Of a DNA stretch of 33,179 nucleotides, positions 8,592-19,412 are shown piece by piece (position 1 is the stretch's first letter; each line of letters starts with the position of its first letter). The position numbers and the translations under genes were made by a program. The notes under the pieces were generated by a model. That model did no database searches. It had not been told where the DNA came from and saw nothing but the letters and a program-made list of their open reading frames with translations. The stretch spans positions 393,402-426,580 of the forward strand of contig MNCI01015796.1 of NCBI GenBank assembly GCA_015680685.1, given 5' to 3'. The DNA comes from Gnetum montanum. Lineage: Eukaryota; Streptophyta; Gnetopsida; Gnetales; Gnetaceae.

Positions 8592-10343
8592 GATAAAAAT
8601 GATTTTAAAAGAGAAAATTCATAAAGATCTATAAGAAGATGTGAAATATTAAGAGTATTCAAAGGTAAACAAGCAAAGATTACTCAAAATTTAATAGGAG
8701 TGAGTTTAAGATATCCAAAACCTAGCTATTTCAAACAAATTAATATCAAAATTCATAATTATTTTCCAATACTTTAATTAATTTATCAAATTTATTATCA
8801 AAGAATTTATTAAAACCCTAAAGAGTATAGAAATTAAAAGTAATTAAAATTAAACATAGAATTAAAATATAAAAGTAATTATTTGTATTTAATATGAGAA
8901 TTATGCACTTGAATTAAATCATCTTTAATAACTTTACTTTGATAATAATATGATGAGGAGCTCCCTTCTATTCCACAATCTAGGATTGCCTAAGTGCAAA
9001 GATTTACCATAATTCTTAATTTAACAAGAAATGGAAAAAAAACTTTATTCTTTCTCAAAGAAAATAAATATAATGAACAATAAAAGTAAATCACCCCCAA
9101 GAAAAGACAATTAATTAATAAAACCCTCTTACCTCTCTCATAATACAAGGATTATAACATTAGAAAAATTTAGTGCTTAAAAACTAAAGATTTCTAGCGA
9201 AATAGTTTAACCTCAGATTCCATAGGCCTCAAGAAAGGGATCTGAAGTGCCTTGGATGATTTTTGTAATCACCTAGGGACTTAGGATTCATAAAAAATGT
9301 GTAAATAAATTTAAATGTGGATGCAGATCTAATTTAAGAGAAACAGAAAAAATAAACTTGCACTAAATAAATGAACTGCAATTTTTATTAGAATAATAAA
9401 ATTCTTTGCAAAAACAAAGTTTGAAGGAGTACAAGTTTATGTACTTAAAATGCACATAGAGTTGTATGGAAGATGCTTGAAGCCCAATTAAAGCCTATAG
9501 AGTGTGTCGTATAGTCAACTCTGCTCTCTAGTAATTTCAAGTCTTATCTTTGAAGCTTCTTTATTGGTCTTTATGCATTAGATCTATGTTGTTGGTGGTA
9601 GAATGGTTGCTAGACTTTTGTTTGATCTACACTACTCTGAAAGTCTTTGGTTTAGCCTAAATGTAGATTTATCAAAAGTTCTTTTGAAGTGGTCAAGCTT
9701 GATTTATATAAACCTCTTAGTGTATGATTGGTTGCTACAAATTTTTGATACTATAGGCCATCCAACCCCAGCATAGTTATCAAATTTTTCAAGTATGATA
9801 AATGAAGCTCATCATAAATATGTTGGCTTCAGCGTAAACATGCTAGCTTCCACATATGTGTACATTGGCTTTCACATAAAAATTAAAGCCCAACAATTTA
9901 TATGCTGGTTGTAGGTCGTTCTAGTGTATAAACTACTATGGCTAGCATAAAAACTATGAAAACCTCAAATTTTATGGTTCTGAAGACATTTTTAGCCTTC
10001 CCATGCCTAGGTACATGCATAATACAAATTTTAACACTTTAAAAGTGAGGCAATCAAAGATTATGAAGAATTTTTTAGCCTCCATAAGGTCAAATGTGTG
10101 AGATTACAACCTATGAATTGCAAACTTCACATTTAACAATGAGATTCTACCTTAAGTTCAGTGGTGAAGGTTACAATGCCAGATGCTAAGAAAAATAAGG
10201 CAATTGTATGTGCCATTATTTTACATCAAATTACAATGGTTTTGATCATGTGTTGCAACATGAATTTTCTTTTTGATGTTTCATTGGTTCCTATTTGTTG
10301 ATGTTTTAAGGATTGGTTCCTCTTTGTTGATGTTTTAAGGATT
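8592..10343. other. No gene recognised; AT-rich, probably retroelement leader/LTR debris
   Basis: This stretch lies upstream (in minus orientation) of the gypsy gag start at 8591, so part of it should be that element's leader and LTR, but I found no TG...CA-bounded pair and no primer binding site. Both strands are broken by frequent stops. Apart from the 29-bp duplication near its right end I see no structure. Confidence 0.5.
10286..10343. repeat. 29-bp tandem duplication
   Basis: Two adjacent 29-base copies (10286-10314 and 10315-10343), each starting GGTTCCT and ending AAGGATT, differ at a single base. It lies next to the end of the RNase H remnant that continues rightward and looks like a local slippage duplication. 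Confidence 0.85.
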
Positions 10344-11165
10344 GATCAAGGACAAGACTAAGGCTAGACAATACCTCTCAACCTCTATGTATTAGGTCTC
10401 ATAAGCTATTAACACATGGATCAAGTAGTATACAAGTAGCTCTAATCCATCATCTCATTTTTTATAAAGTAGAGAGGCAATGGACATGTTAGAGATAGTA
10501 AGGTAGATGTAAAAAGGTTTATCCTTTTGTGGTATACACCATGGCTAGTTGGGCCAACTCTTACTTAATGTTATCAATGGCTTCTTGGCATTAGGTAGTC
10601 TACTCATAGTGAACTCCTTTCTTAAGTAAGTGTTGCATGGATTGTAGATTATCCATAACTCTTGAGATGAACCTATAAATAAATAGCAATAGACTTTGTT
10701 CTAAAGCTCCTCAAGCTTAGTAGGTGCTACCAAGTTGTTTATAGCCTTAACCTTATCAGGATCAACACATATCCCTACTTCAGATGCTATAAAGCCAAGC
10801 ATCTTACCAGTTTTAATGCTAAATAAACACTTCTTAGGATTGAGTCTAAGTTCATATTTGAGGAATTGTTTAAGCACTAAGTCAAGGTTATGTGCATGAT
10901 CATTGGTCACTTTTGATTTGACCACTATGTCATCCATGTAATCGTTAAGTAACCCTAGCATGTAATCATTAAATATATAGGTCATAGCACATTGATAGGT
11001 TATGCTCACATTCTTTAGACCAAATGACATCATGGTATAACAAAATGTTCCTCAAGGGGTCATGAAGGTCATGTAAAGTCAATGCTCTGAGTTAATCCTA
11101 ACTTGGATGTATCCCAAGAATCCATCTCCTTCCAAGTAGATCTACAAAATTTCAATCATAATAAG
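10344..11165 (-). pseudogene. Ty3/gypsy reverse transcriptase-RNase H fragment
   Basis: Right to left: a degraded palm segment (FLGYIQVRIN, about 11115), then an open stretch 11033-10701 with SFGLKNVSITYQ, the catalytic box YMDDIVVKSK (about 10940-10910) and LRLNPKKCLFS, then shifted frames carrying the connection region and an RNase H-like LLVYYL...VERYCLALVLS at about 10440-10350. Both Asp residues of the RT active site are present. No gag, protease or integrase adjoins it, and upstream sequence ends abruptly near 11165, so this is a truncated relic separate from the gypsy copy at 6.5-8.6 kb. Confidence 0.85.
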
Positions 11166-14100
11166 CTAAACATGATGAGATATGAAAATGATAAAAATCA
11201 AGTAAGATCCCTAAGGCATTATATTATCATTGCAAAAAATGGCTATATGAACAATGAAAGGTATAATCCTTAGGACCACAAGAGAAACATAATTACAACT
11301 ATGAAATAAAGGTATTCATGAGTAAGTAAAAACAAGATGGAAATATTTTAAATGGCCATCAAAATTTTAAAGTACATACTCAAACTGGTGTCTTTCCTCC
11401 ATGACTAAGTTACAAGACATCTAGATTAAACCACATAAAAAATGTTAATGGAAATAATAATAAGAACAAATACACAAGATAATTATAAGAATCTAATCTT
11501 TGGCAAAAATCAAACTTACTAAAATATTAAGTATCAAATCAAACTAGCCACAAAAGTAACAAGAAGTCCAAAACATTAAAATCTTATCTTGGATGACATC
11601 CAAACTTATGGAATTTGAATCATAATGTCAAATTTTCTCATTTCCATGATCAATGAACTAGAATATAGGGGTTATAAAAATAGTATATAAATAGTATATC
11701 CCAAGGTCAAACAAATAAGCACAAGCAAGGTAAGGTGAAAAGGGATTGTTATGATCAAATCGTGAAGCTCATAAAATAATACTCACATAAGTGGAAGATC
11801 AATCAAGTGCTTTATACCATGAAAATGCTTCCATCACTAGGTAATAAGACTAAGCTTACTCACATATAGTTCCATGCCATCAAGGATTCACAAGTGGATC
11901 CTTTTCATAACAAGCACCTAGCTATCTTATTCTTATGAAACCTATTGATGTGACATCCATGGATTTCCAACATCTAGTGAGACATCAACATCAAACATAA
12001 TTTCATCCTCTTTAATGGCCAAATTTCATCCTCTACTTTGCCTAATTAACTTCAAATCACATACAAAAATGGACTAGAATGAAATGTAAGAGATGGAGAA
12101 TGAATGATGAATAATAGAAAGAAGTTGAGAATGCAACATCATTAGATCCCTGGCCAACTATTCAATTAGCTTATGTTAGCATGTGAGAACATCCTACACC
12201 CCATGAGAGATCCAACACTATGATCCTTCACCACTAATTTTTCACATAGCAAAGATAGATCTCCAAGGTCCCTTTTTGAGTGCAAGGTCACATCTACCAC
12301 TACTAGTGTCATCTAGCCTTGATTATTTCATGGTCTAACCATTGATGAAACTAAACCAAGACAATGTATTATAGATCATTTAGAAGTCAAGATTCTAGTT
12401 TGAATTTCCTTCATCCATGCACACATACACATCAAGTTTTTTGAATTTGAATTTTTTGGAAACCTCTCATTGATCCCTCTAGTTGCGTTAACTGGTCCTG
12501 ATCCCAATAATGATAACAATGTCATGACCAAGTAATTAGATTCTCATGATAGGTATGATCATGATTTGGATCATGGATTATGATCTTGACCCTTAGAAAG
12601 AAATTGATTCAATATTTGGGTGGAAGTAGCATTTAACATTACCAATGTTCACTAAGTAAAAGACTTCTAAGAATTCATGACCATAAGTAGAGATGAGCAA
12701 GAGCTTGTCTTGAACTATTACATTTTTGGGTTAAGTGATCTAGGAAACATGTTGAACATGAGATATATTTTACATGATTATTGGCCCAACTACTCATTTT
12801 GATCTTGCTTCAATAATTATCAATTCATAATCATAGAAATACCAATTTACGTGGACTAAAGAGCTTGAAATAACATCGCTCCTCCCATTACCTCTTCTTA
12901 TTTAATTGATTTTTAGTATTCTTTTCTTTTCTTTTCTTTTTTTCATATTTTCCTTTATTTTATTATTTTATACTCTTTTTTTATTTAATTTATTTTATCA
13001 TTTTATTTTTCATTTTTTCATCACTTTTAGAGGGATTTCAAATGATGCATGAGAACTATAAGAATGATTAAAGTATTAGATCATCACCTAGAGTCTTTGA
13101 CTTACATGATCATGAGAGTTGATTCCTCACCACATGGCATGATAGGTTCATAAGATAAGGAATCTCTTTTAAGCAAGATGATTAAGTATGATAACCACAT
13201 GCATCTTGATCCAATCAAATCGATCAAACCCATTTGGTAGTCATAAGGATCCTTAATGACATGCCCTTTCCTTACTAGTGACTAAGCACACTTCTAAGAT
13301 TTTGGAGCTCATACCACAAGATATGGACTCATTACCTATCCATGGTTTCACTAGTAGTAGCTTTAATAACTCATGGTGTCAGTCCTAGCTCCTCACTAAA
13401 CTTGAGCCAAGTTTACTAGTAATGAATAGAGGAAAAGTGTATGGATGAACTTCATTGACCAGGAATTCCATCGATCAAGGATTCACTTTGAACCCATTTA
13501 ATACTCTCACATCATCATCACATTTCTAACTCACCCATCAACCTTTCACTTATCAAGTAAGCATTCAAAAATCATGTTAATAGATTTTGCAATTATACAT
13601 AAAACACACTTAGAATAATATGAAATCAAAATTGATTAATTTCTAATATCAAAAGTAGACACACATAAAAAATCATATTGAAGAAATAAAAACCTAAAAT
13701 TAATAGATCTATAAGTTAAAAAAAACATGCACACAAAATCACATAATTTCAAAGAATAATAAAATTATGGAATAATATATCATTAGTTTGAAAAAGTATG
13801 TGCACAAAAATATAAAAAAAATAAACAAAACTCTACCACTAAAACCATTACATGAAGGTTACTTCCCCCACAATTGAGTTCAAGACTAATACCTAATAGC
13901 CTTTTTTTTATTAACATCAGAAAATGGCTAAGCAAGTAATTGAGATGTTTCATAACAACCTAAGTGTTCAACCTATTCTTTAGAAGCATACTCTTCTTGG
14001 TTCTATTTCTTTGAAGATAATGATAAGAAAGGGAATGAGCTTTATTCCTCACAAACAATTATGTTCTTCTTTCTTTTATAAAAATACTTTCATCTATGAG

Positions 14101-14459
14101 GTAATGAATTTCTAGTAATGAAAGAAACATGATTACTATGATGCTACCCAATATTGTATGATGATATAAAATGAGGATAATACCTCACATTAAGAAACTA
14201 GAAATTTTCCATTGTGGCTAATTTAAAATTAACTCTATAATGGTATAGAGGATCATGATGAACATTTCTAGCTCTATGACTACTGAGATACTTATGGTGG
14301 ATATGGCTAATATTGATGAAGCATTGCATGAGGTATTTGTTTCATGGCCTACTAAGTTTCATGGTAGGAAGAAGGATAGCATGAGGAATATTATTACGAT
14401 GTAAAGGGATCATTCCAAGGTTTCAAGTTCCAAGAATTAGGTTCCATCTCTTGTTGCAA
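11166..14459. other. No gene recognised; AT-rich repeat debris
   Basis: Both strands are dense in stops and I recognise no protein motif. Two pyrimidine-rich motifs on the plus strand could be minus-strand polypurine tracts: TCTTTCCTCC at 11391-11400 and ACTTCCCCCA at 13861-13870. The first sits in a context (GGTGTCTTTCCTCCATGACT) close to that of the motif at 28965, suggesting related gypsy 3' ends. 12890-13030 is a T-rich low-complexity run. Around 14240-14450 a plus-strand stretch is partly open but matches nothing I know. Confidence 0.5.
12921..12940. repeat. (CTTTT)n microsatellite in a T-rich run
   Basis: Four CTTTT units, followed by a further 90 bases of almost pure T/A with scattered C. 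Simple-sequence tract; no function inferred. Confidence 0.8.
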
Positions 14460-15540
14460 TTGTGGCTGAAAAAATGTACCATGAGGATAAGAAATTTAAT
14501 CATGGTGAGACCTCTTACACTTTGATTTACTTTGGTCACACTTGCCCTATGGTGTAACTTCCTTCATAGAAACTTTAATAACTTTATTTTCCAAATCCTT
14601 GAAACATGATACCATATTTTAATTTAGCACATGATACACCTTATCAACAACAGTGATAAGATTTTCTAAAATCTATTTCATTTTCATCCCTTATTAAAAA
14701 AGAACTTCAATAGCATCAAAAGGTTCAATATTATGTTCAACATTCTTTACATTCTTTTGACATTAGGGATTTATGTTAACATGCTTATATCATTATCGTT
14801 CTAATTTAGCCATAGAATTTAACATAACTACAATTTAAGCCACTGACCTCTGGTAGAGATCATCCATGATATACATATCTATTATCTCATAAGTTTGTAG
14901 CTATAGTGCTACTAGGAGCATTAATTAGTTACATTTGCTAAACCCATGATTTAAACATTGATTAAGCATGAAATTATACCATTTGATGGCCACATCTAAT
15001 GATACATTAATATCGTACTTCCATCCTTATATCTTCTTTCTAAGGTTTGTAACGTGGACATACGATTAGAAGTAGACATTGAAAGGTTTTAACATGTCTA
15101 CCCAAGAAGAAAAGGATTTGACTGGATGAGCTTAATACCATGTTTTAGCATGATTAATGAGTGTGTAAGGTAAAAGATGGAGTTTCTGCCACTCACTATT
15201 TAATCCTTATAACTTACAAGAGACGAAAATTATTTGAACATGAGGTTGCAAATCATCATTTGACTACCAACTAATTATGTGAATGTTAGCCATATCAATC
15301 TTTTTAATTTTTCTCTTCTCAATACTTTCATTTGAGATGTAAACCACTTCATGAGTTTGATCCTTGTAGGTCCATGATAATAATGGCTTATCCAAGCTAT
15401 TAAGACCTCCATTCAAATGAAGGTAAGACAAATGTGAGATGATTCATTGCTTCAACACCTCACAAGTATAGCCCAAGCCCATGGATAAAGATACAATAAC
15501 CTCCTTCTCCTAGAATCATTCATGTTGTAGATATGGAAGT
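14460..15540 (-). pseudogene. Gag-like retrotransposon fragment (Ty3/gypsy type)
   Basis: A single minus-strand frame can be followed for about 1 kb with scattered stops. Around 15195-15080 it reads EWQKLHLLPYTLINHAKTWY and then SFSSWVDMLKPF, the pattern of the gypsy gag domain (hydrophobic stretch, Ala-Lys-Thr-Trp, then Ser-Trp-x-x-Met/Leu). Upstream residues (DKPLLSWTYKDQTHEVVYIS, about 15400-15345) are open but not family-diagnostic. Downstream the frame continues through VEHNIEPFDAIEVLF (about 14735-14690) to a Lys-rich end. No protease or RT follows toward lower coordinates, so the element was either non-autonomous or is truncated. The gag assignment is moderate; the coding nature of the frame is clearer. 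Confidence 0.6.
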
Positions 15541-15553
15541 ATCTAGGAGAAGG
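15510..15553. repeat. 12-bp inverted repeat with short loop
   Basis: CCTTCTCCTAGA at 15510-15521 is the exact reverse complement of TCTAGGAGAAGG at 15542-15553, with a 20-base loop. It sits at the upstream edge of the gag-like frame. It may be chance or the end of a small element. Confidence 0.5.
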
Positions 15554-17937
15554 TCATGCCTACTTACTAGCATGTATGCACTCATATTCCTAATTTTCAA
15601 TCATATTAATAGGCTCTTACTTCTCATGTGAAAAACTTCCTAATTTTTAAGGTGAAAATGGTTTGTAATATGTCAAATCATTGATTAATCTTGAATTGGA
15701 AAAAGCCTTCTTGAAGGAAATAGGTAAAGCTTCTCTAGGTTCTTTGCTTAATTTTCAATGTCCATCATGCCATTGTCCTAGTTTGTCTTGATGAAATTTC
15801 ATCACGATAAGAGATGCTACTTCATTTATCATATTTATGCAAGTGATTTGGACCAATTGATATTTTTTCTTCAATCTATTTTCATTGTTCATTTCAGCTA
15901 TGGATTATTAAAATTTCTATTTCCTAAAAAATCAACTTTAAAAAAGAAAAATTATGAATGTACAAGTATTTCAAGGTAATTTACCAATGCCTTCCTTGTC
16001 AATGGCACTAATAATAGGAGTTTCATTAGTTTTGACTAATGATATTTATCATACATAATGTAGTGTAATTTGGTGGTAAGCTTCAAAGATGATATTGAAT
16101 GGATTGATAAGAATACTCATGTATATCATTTTATTTAATAAATATAAAAGAAATTATAATACATATGAAACAAGGAAAATGCCATGTTTCCACAATGGGA
16201 AATAAAGAAAATATTTATACTTTTATGTTTTATAATTTTTAGGTATTTTATAAATATAAGAGTAAACTGATAATAAACATAAACACATTGTAATCCCTCA
16301 TGGGGATAGGTGAAATGCTTGTGTCACAATCCCTTTTAGAGATAGGTGTAACACCACATATGAAATGCAAGATAATTGCTCTTAGTCACATCTCGATGAC
16401 TCAACACCATACCATATAATTATGGCCTTCTTAGATAAGGAAAAAATCCTTGTATCTTAATCAAACAAAAATTAAATAAATATTTTTATTGTTTAAATGT
16501 TTAGAAAATCAATGGTAACTTAAGAAAAAGCCATGAGCTTTATTCCCTACATAAACATTAGACTCAACATTGATCAAATGGTTTTGGGCTATATAAGTTA
16601 GGTAGCATTTTAATAGAGCCTAGTCACACTTGTAAAAGCCACAACTTAAAATACATATATAAATAAGAAAGAAAATCAACTTACCCAAGGGAGGAAGAAT
16701 TCTTCATATAAACTAGATACCAAAAGTTTAAATGAAATTAAAGGTATGCATAAGATGTGTATGAGAGCTTATCCCAAGTATTTATAGTTTTGCAATATAA
16801 TGGTGGAGGTTCATTAATGTCCAAGAATCCATAGAGGTATGTTAAAGCAACCTTAGTGAATTGAATCATATTTTTGACACTTGGGCCCAAACTTAAATAA
16901 CTAGGGGATGCATTGATGTAGGGACACTAATGTAGAAGAGTCAATGCATCCTCCCTAACAAGGAAACCAAGGTCAATCCTAGATGAAACTTGGAATCCAA
17001 AGGAAAATATCAGAAGGATCTTAGGATGCTCAAACAAGGTTGAAAGCATCCTAAGGAGCTTGAGACACATACACAAACCAAAAGTATGATACAATAGGTA
17101 GGGCAATAAACCTGGGAGATAACAACCATAATAGAACATGTTAGACTACTAACACATGGCACATGAAACAGTTCCTAAATCCAAGGATTACAATAGTCAT
17201 AAAAAATGCCACTGGATGCCTCATCAACATCCAAGTTCTATCTAAGTCTATGTTGATTTTTTACTTTATTGTAGCTAACATTGTACCTAGGAATAAGTGG
17301 TACAAGTATTAAACTTAGTATTTTCCTTTATTTAGGCTATTACTAAAGGCTTCCAAGAAACATGTTAAATTATTATCAAAATACATATTCTTAAAGATTT
17401 TTCAATTGTTATACTTTTCCCATATTAAATTAAGCTATAAAATAATTATTTTGTATAATCATTAAAATGTTAACTTAGAAATTTATCCCAATCTTTTTGC
17501 TATTCTTATAGAAGACTAGCATAATGGTTTGCCACCTAAGCCAATCCCCATAGGGTTAATAGGTTAAACATATGGTAGCATATACTAAAACATTGAATAC
17601 TTCTCTTAGTCATACAAATGTTATGAGAAAAGACTTTACACCATCCTAAGTAAGTAAATCAAATCAATAAATTACTATTAACCAAAATAACTCATCAAAA
17701 TTTGAATATTATCCTTTTCAAATATAAATGGTATTTATATCCACTTTACTTATAAAATATACTTTAATATCTAGCCACTAAAATAAAACACCTTGAAAAC
17801 CTATAAATTATTGAATAGTTTTTAATTTGATATGGCTTCCTTAATGGTTTGTATAGGCCTTTCCCTGTTTGGGATCTCAAAAACTCCTCTTAGCGACATC
17901 CCAACTTCACAAACCTGCGAACACTTGTCAAACCTTC
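15554..17937. other. No gene recognised
   Basis: AT-rich sequence with stops in all frames. 16285-16350 contains an imperfect duplication (two blocks reading AATCCC...GATAGGTG), otherwise nothing. It could be the leader of the minus-strand element whose primer-site-like motif lies at 17938-17950 and whose gag-like frame starts near 15540, but that is only a positional guess. Confidence 0.4.
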
Positions 17938-17950
17938 ACCTTTGATACCA
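17938..17950 (-). other. Primer-binding-site-like motif (initiator Met tRNA)
   Basis: The minus strand reads TGGTATCAAAGGT, matching the first eight bases of the plant tRNA-iMet complement TGGTATCAGAGC and diverging after. Just beyond it there is TATTATAAGT rather than a clear CA LTR end, so the LTR edge is not confirmed. If real, it marks the 5' end of a minus-strand retroelement running toward lower coordinates, consistent with the gag-like frame at 14.5-15.5 kb. Confidence 0.4.
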
Positions 17951-18894
17951 ACTTATAATACCCTGCTTACTAGGCTTAGGTTAAAAACATATTATGTGCA
18001 GAAAAATAAAAAATCTAGATAAAATAAAATGACAACTTAACAAAAATGATGGATACCAAGAAAGTATATTAGGAAAAGTAGTAGGAATACATAAAACAAG
18101 TACATAGGGGTAGAAAACATTAGAGTAGAAAATAGAACATATAATACAATGATAGTAGTCACATGTGTACAAAACCTATCCTTTTCACTAATAATAAGAG
18201 TTCGATACTCTAATTCCCAAGCCAAGAATAAAAGTAACAAGATATGATAAAAATAACCAAATAAATACAAAAATATTTAGAATAATATAGCATTAAAAAT
18301 GCATTGGGCTCTAGTGTAATAAAATAACTACATTAAATTAAGTAAAAACTCCAATCCTACAAAAAAAATGTAAAACAAGGTTAGACCTAATCCCATATAG
18401 AAAATGTAAAAATCCTTACAAATAATAAAAGGATGTTTCATAATACAAAATTACTAGTTGAACATTATAGCTTAGAAAAAAACATACAATTGGTAACTTA
18501 ATAGCTAAAACTAAAAAAGCATTAATAGTAATGTTCTAAACATCAACTTTTCCTTCTAATTTTTCTTTCTTGCTACTAACTAAATCTTGAAAGGCACAAA
18601 AATACATGAATAATTAGTTCTAATACTAAGTAGGAAAAACAAACTACAATTACATCCTTAGAGTTTTTGGATTAGGCATTAGGTAGTTGGATAACCATGC
18701 ATAAGTGTAGGTGCATCCAAAGATTTAGCACCAAAAATATAAACATGCTAAAGATAATACAATGACATAATTAAAAAATTTATCAAAATAATAAAATATC
18801 TAAAAGGTTCAATCAAAACCACAAAACCTAGTTTAAACCAAATCTAAATGAATTATACTTATTGATAAAGGTAACTTGTATAAGTATTTGTCTC
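17951..18894. other. No gene recognised; possible LTR of the element primed at 17.94 kb
   Basis: Strongly A-rich plus strand (T-rich minus strand), stops in every frame, no protein motif. Its position to the right of the primer-site-like motif would make it the 5' LTR of a minus-strand element, but no matching LTR copy was found in the window. Confidence 0.35.
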
Positions 18895-19020
18895 CTTACT
18901 AAGAAAGATGATCCATGTAATCACCTCAAAATTCAATATGATACTTACTAAGAAATGCAACCCATGTAAGTATCATAAAATGTTAGGATATTCACTAAGA
19001 AATATAACCCATGTTAGCAT
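18895..19020. repeat. Imperfect 48-bp tandem repeat, three copies
   Basis: CTTACTAAGAAA-like starts occur at 18895, 18944 and 18991 (spacing 49 and 47), each followed by a short A-rich stretch and CCATGTAA or CCATGTTA. The copies are diverged. They lie just left of the Copia insertion at 19146. Confidence 0.7.
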
Positions 19021-19140
19021 TGTTGACCAAATAAATACCAAAATCAAGTATCAATCAAATAATTACAAATACCATATACATAGCTAGATCAAAACTCTAC
19101 TAATGTTGATCCTAAGCCTAAATATGAAAGGAGGAGGGTT

Positions 19141-19145
19141 CATGT
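19141..19145. other. Target site duplication, left copy (CATGT)
   Basis: CATGT immediately precedes the TG that opens the left LTR; the same five bases follow the CA closing the right LTR at 22743-22747. Five-base duplications are the rule for Copia integrases. Confidence 0.92.
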
Positions 19146-19412
19146 TGTTATTACCAGTTTCTTGCACCAAACTAATATAATATTCAATTAAAAGAAATTG
19201 AAAAAATTAAAAAGACATAGATTTACCCTAGTGAAAACCTTCAAGGTGAAAAACCTTAGAATGTGGTTCTATTGATGCTCCCTTTAAGCTCTTTATATAT
19301 CATTTGGGTTACAAAAATAAACCAAAAATTCAAAAGTGGATAAGGTAGTTTATTTTTGTGGGGATAGGTATGGGACCACATATAACATAAACATGAGTAA
19401 TGAAGCAAAGAT
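19146..19412 (-). repeat. 3' LTR of the Copia element, truncated
   Basis: Aligns to the right LTR from TGTTATT onward: shared blocks include TATAATATTCAATT, CCTTCAAGGTGAAAAACC, AGAATGTGGTTCT and GATAGTTTATTTTTGTGGGG-like sequence. Compared with the 5' LTR it lacks about 115 internal bases (the segment at about 22429-22545) and its inner end after about 19412, where sequence passes directly into the RT remnant. Substitutions are frequent, so the insertion is old. Confidence 0.88.

Noticed and set aside
14240-14560. Plus-strand partly open stretch
   Set aside because: Contains stops and no known motif, and its right part overlaps the minus-strand gag-like frame; not supported as a gene.
17981-18270. 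Two overlapping hydrophobic minus-strand frames
   Set aside because: They lie in A-rich plus-strand sequence, so the complement is T-rich and gives Phe/Leu/Ile-rich frames by composition alone.
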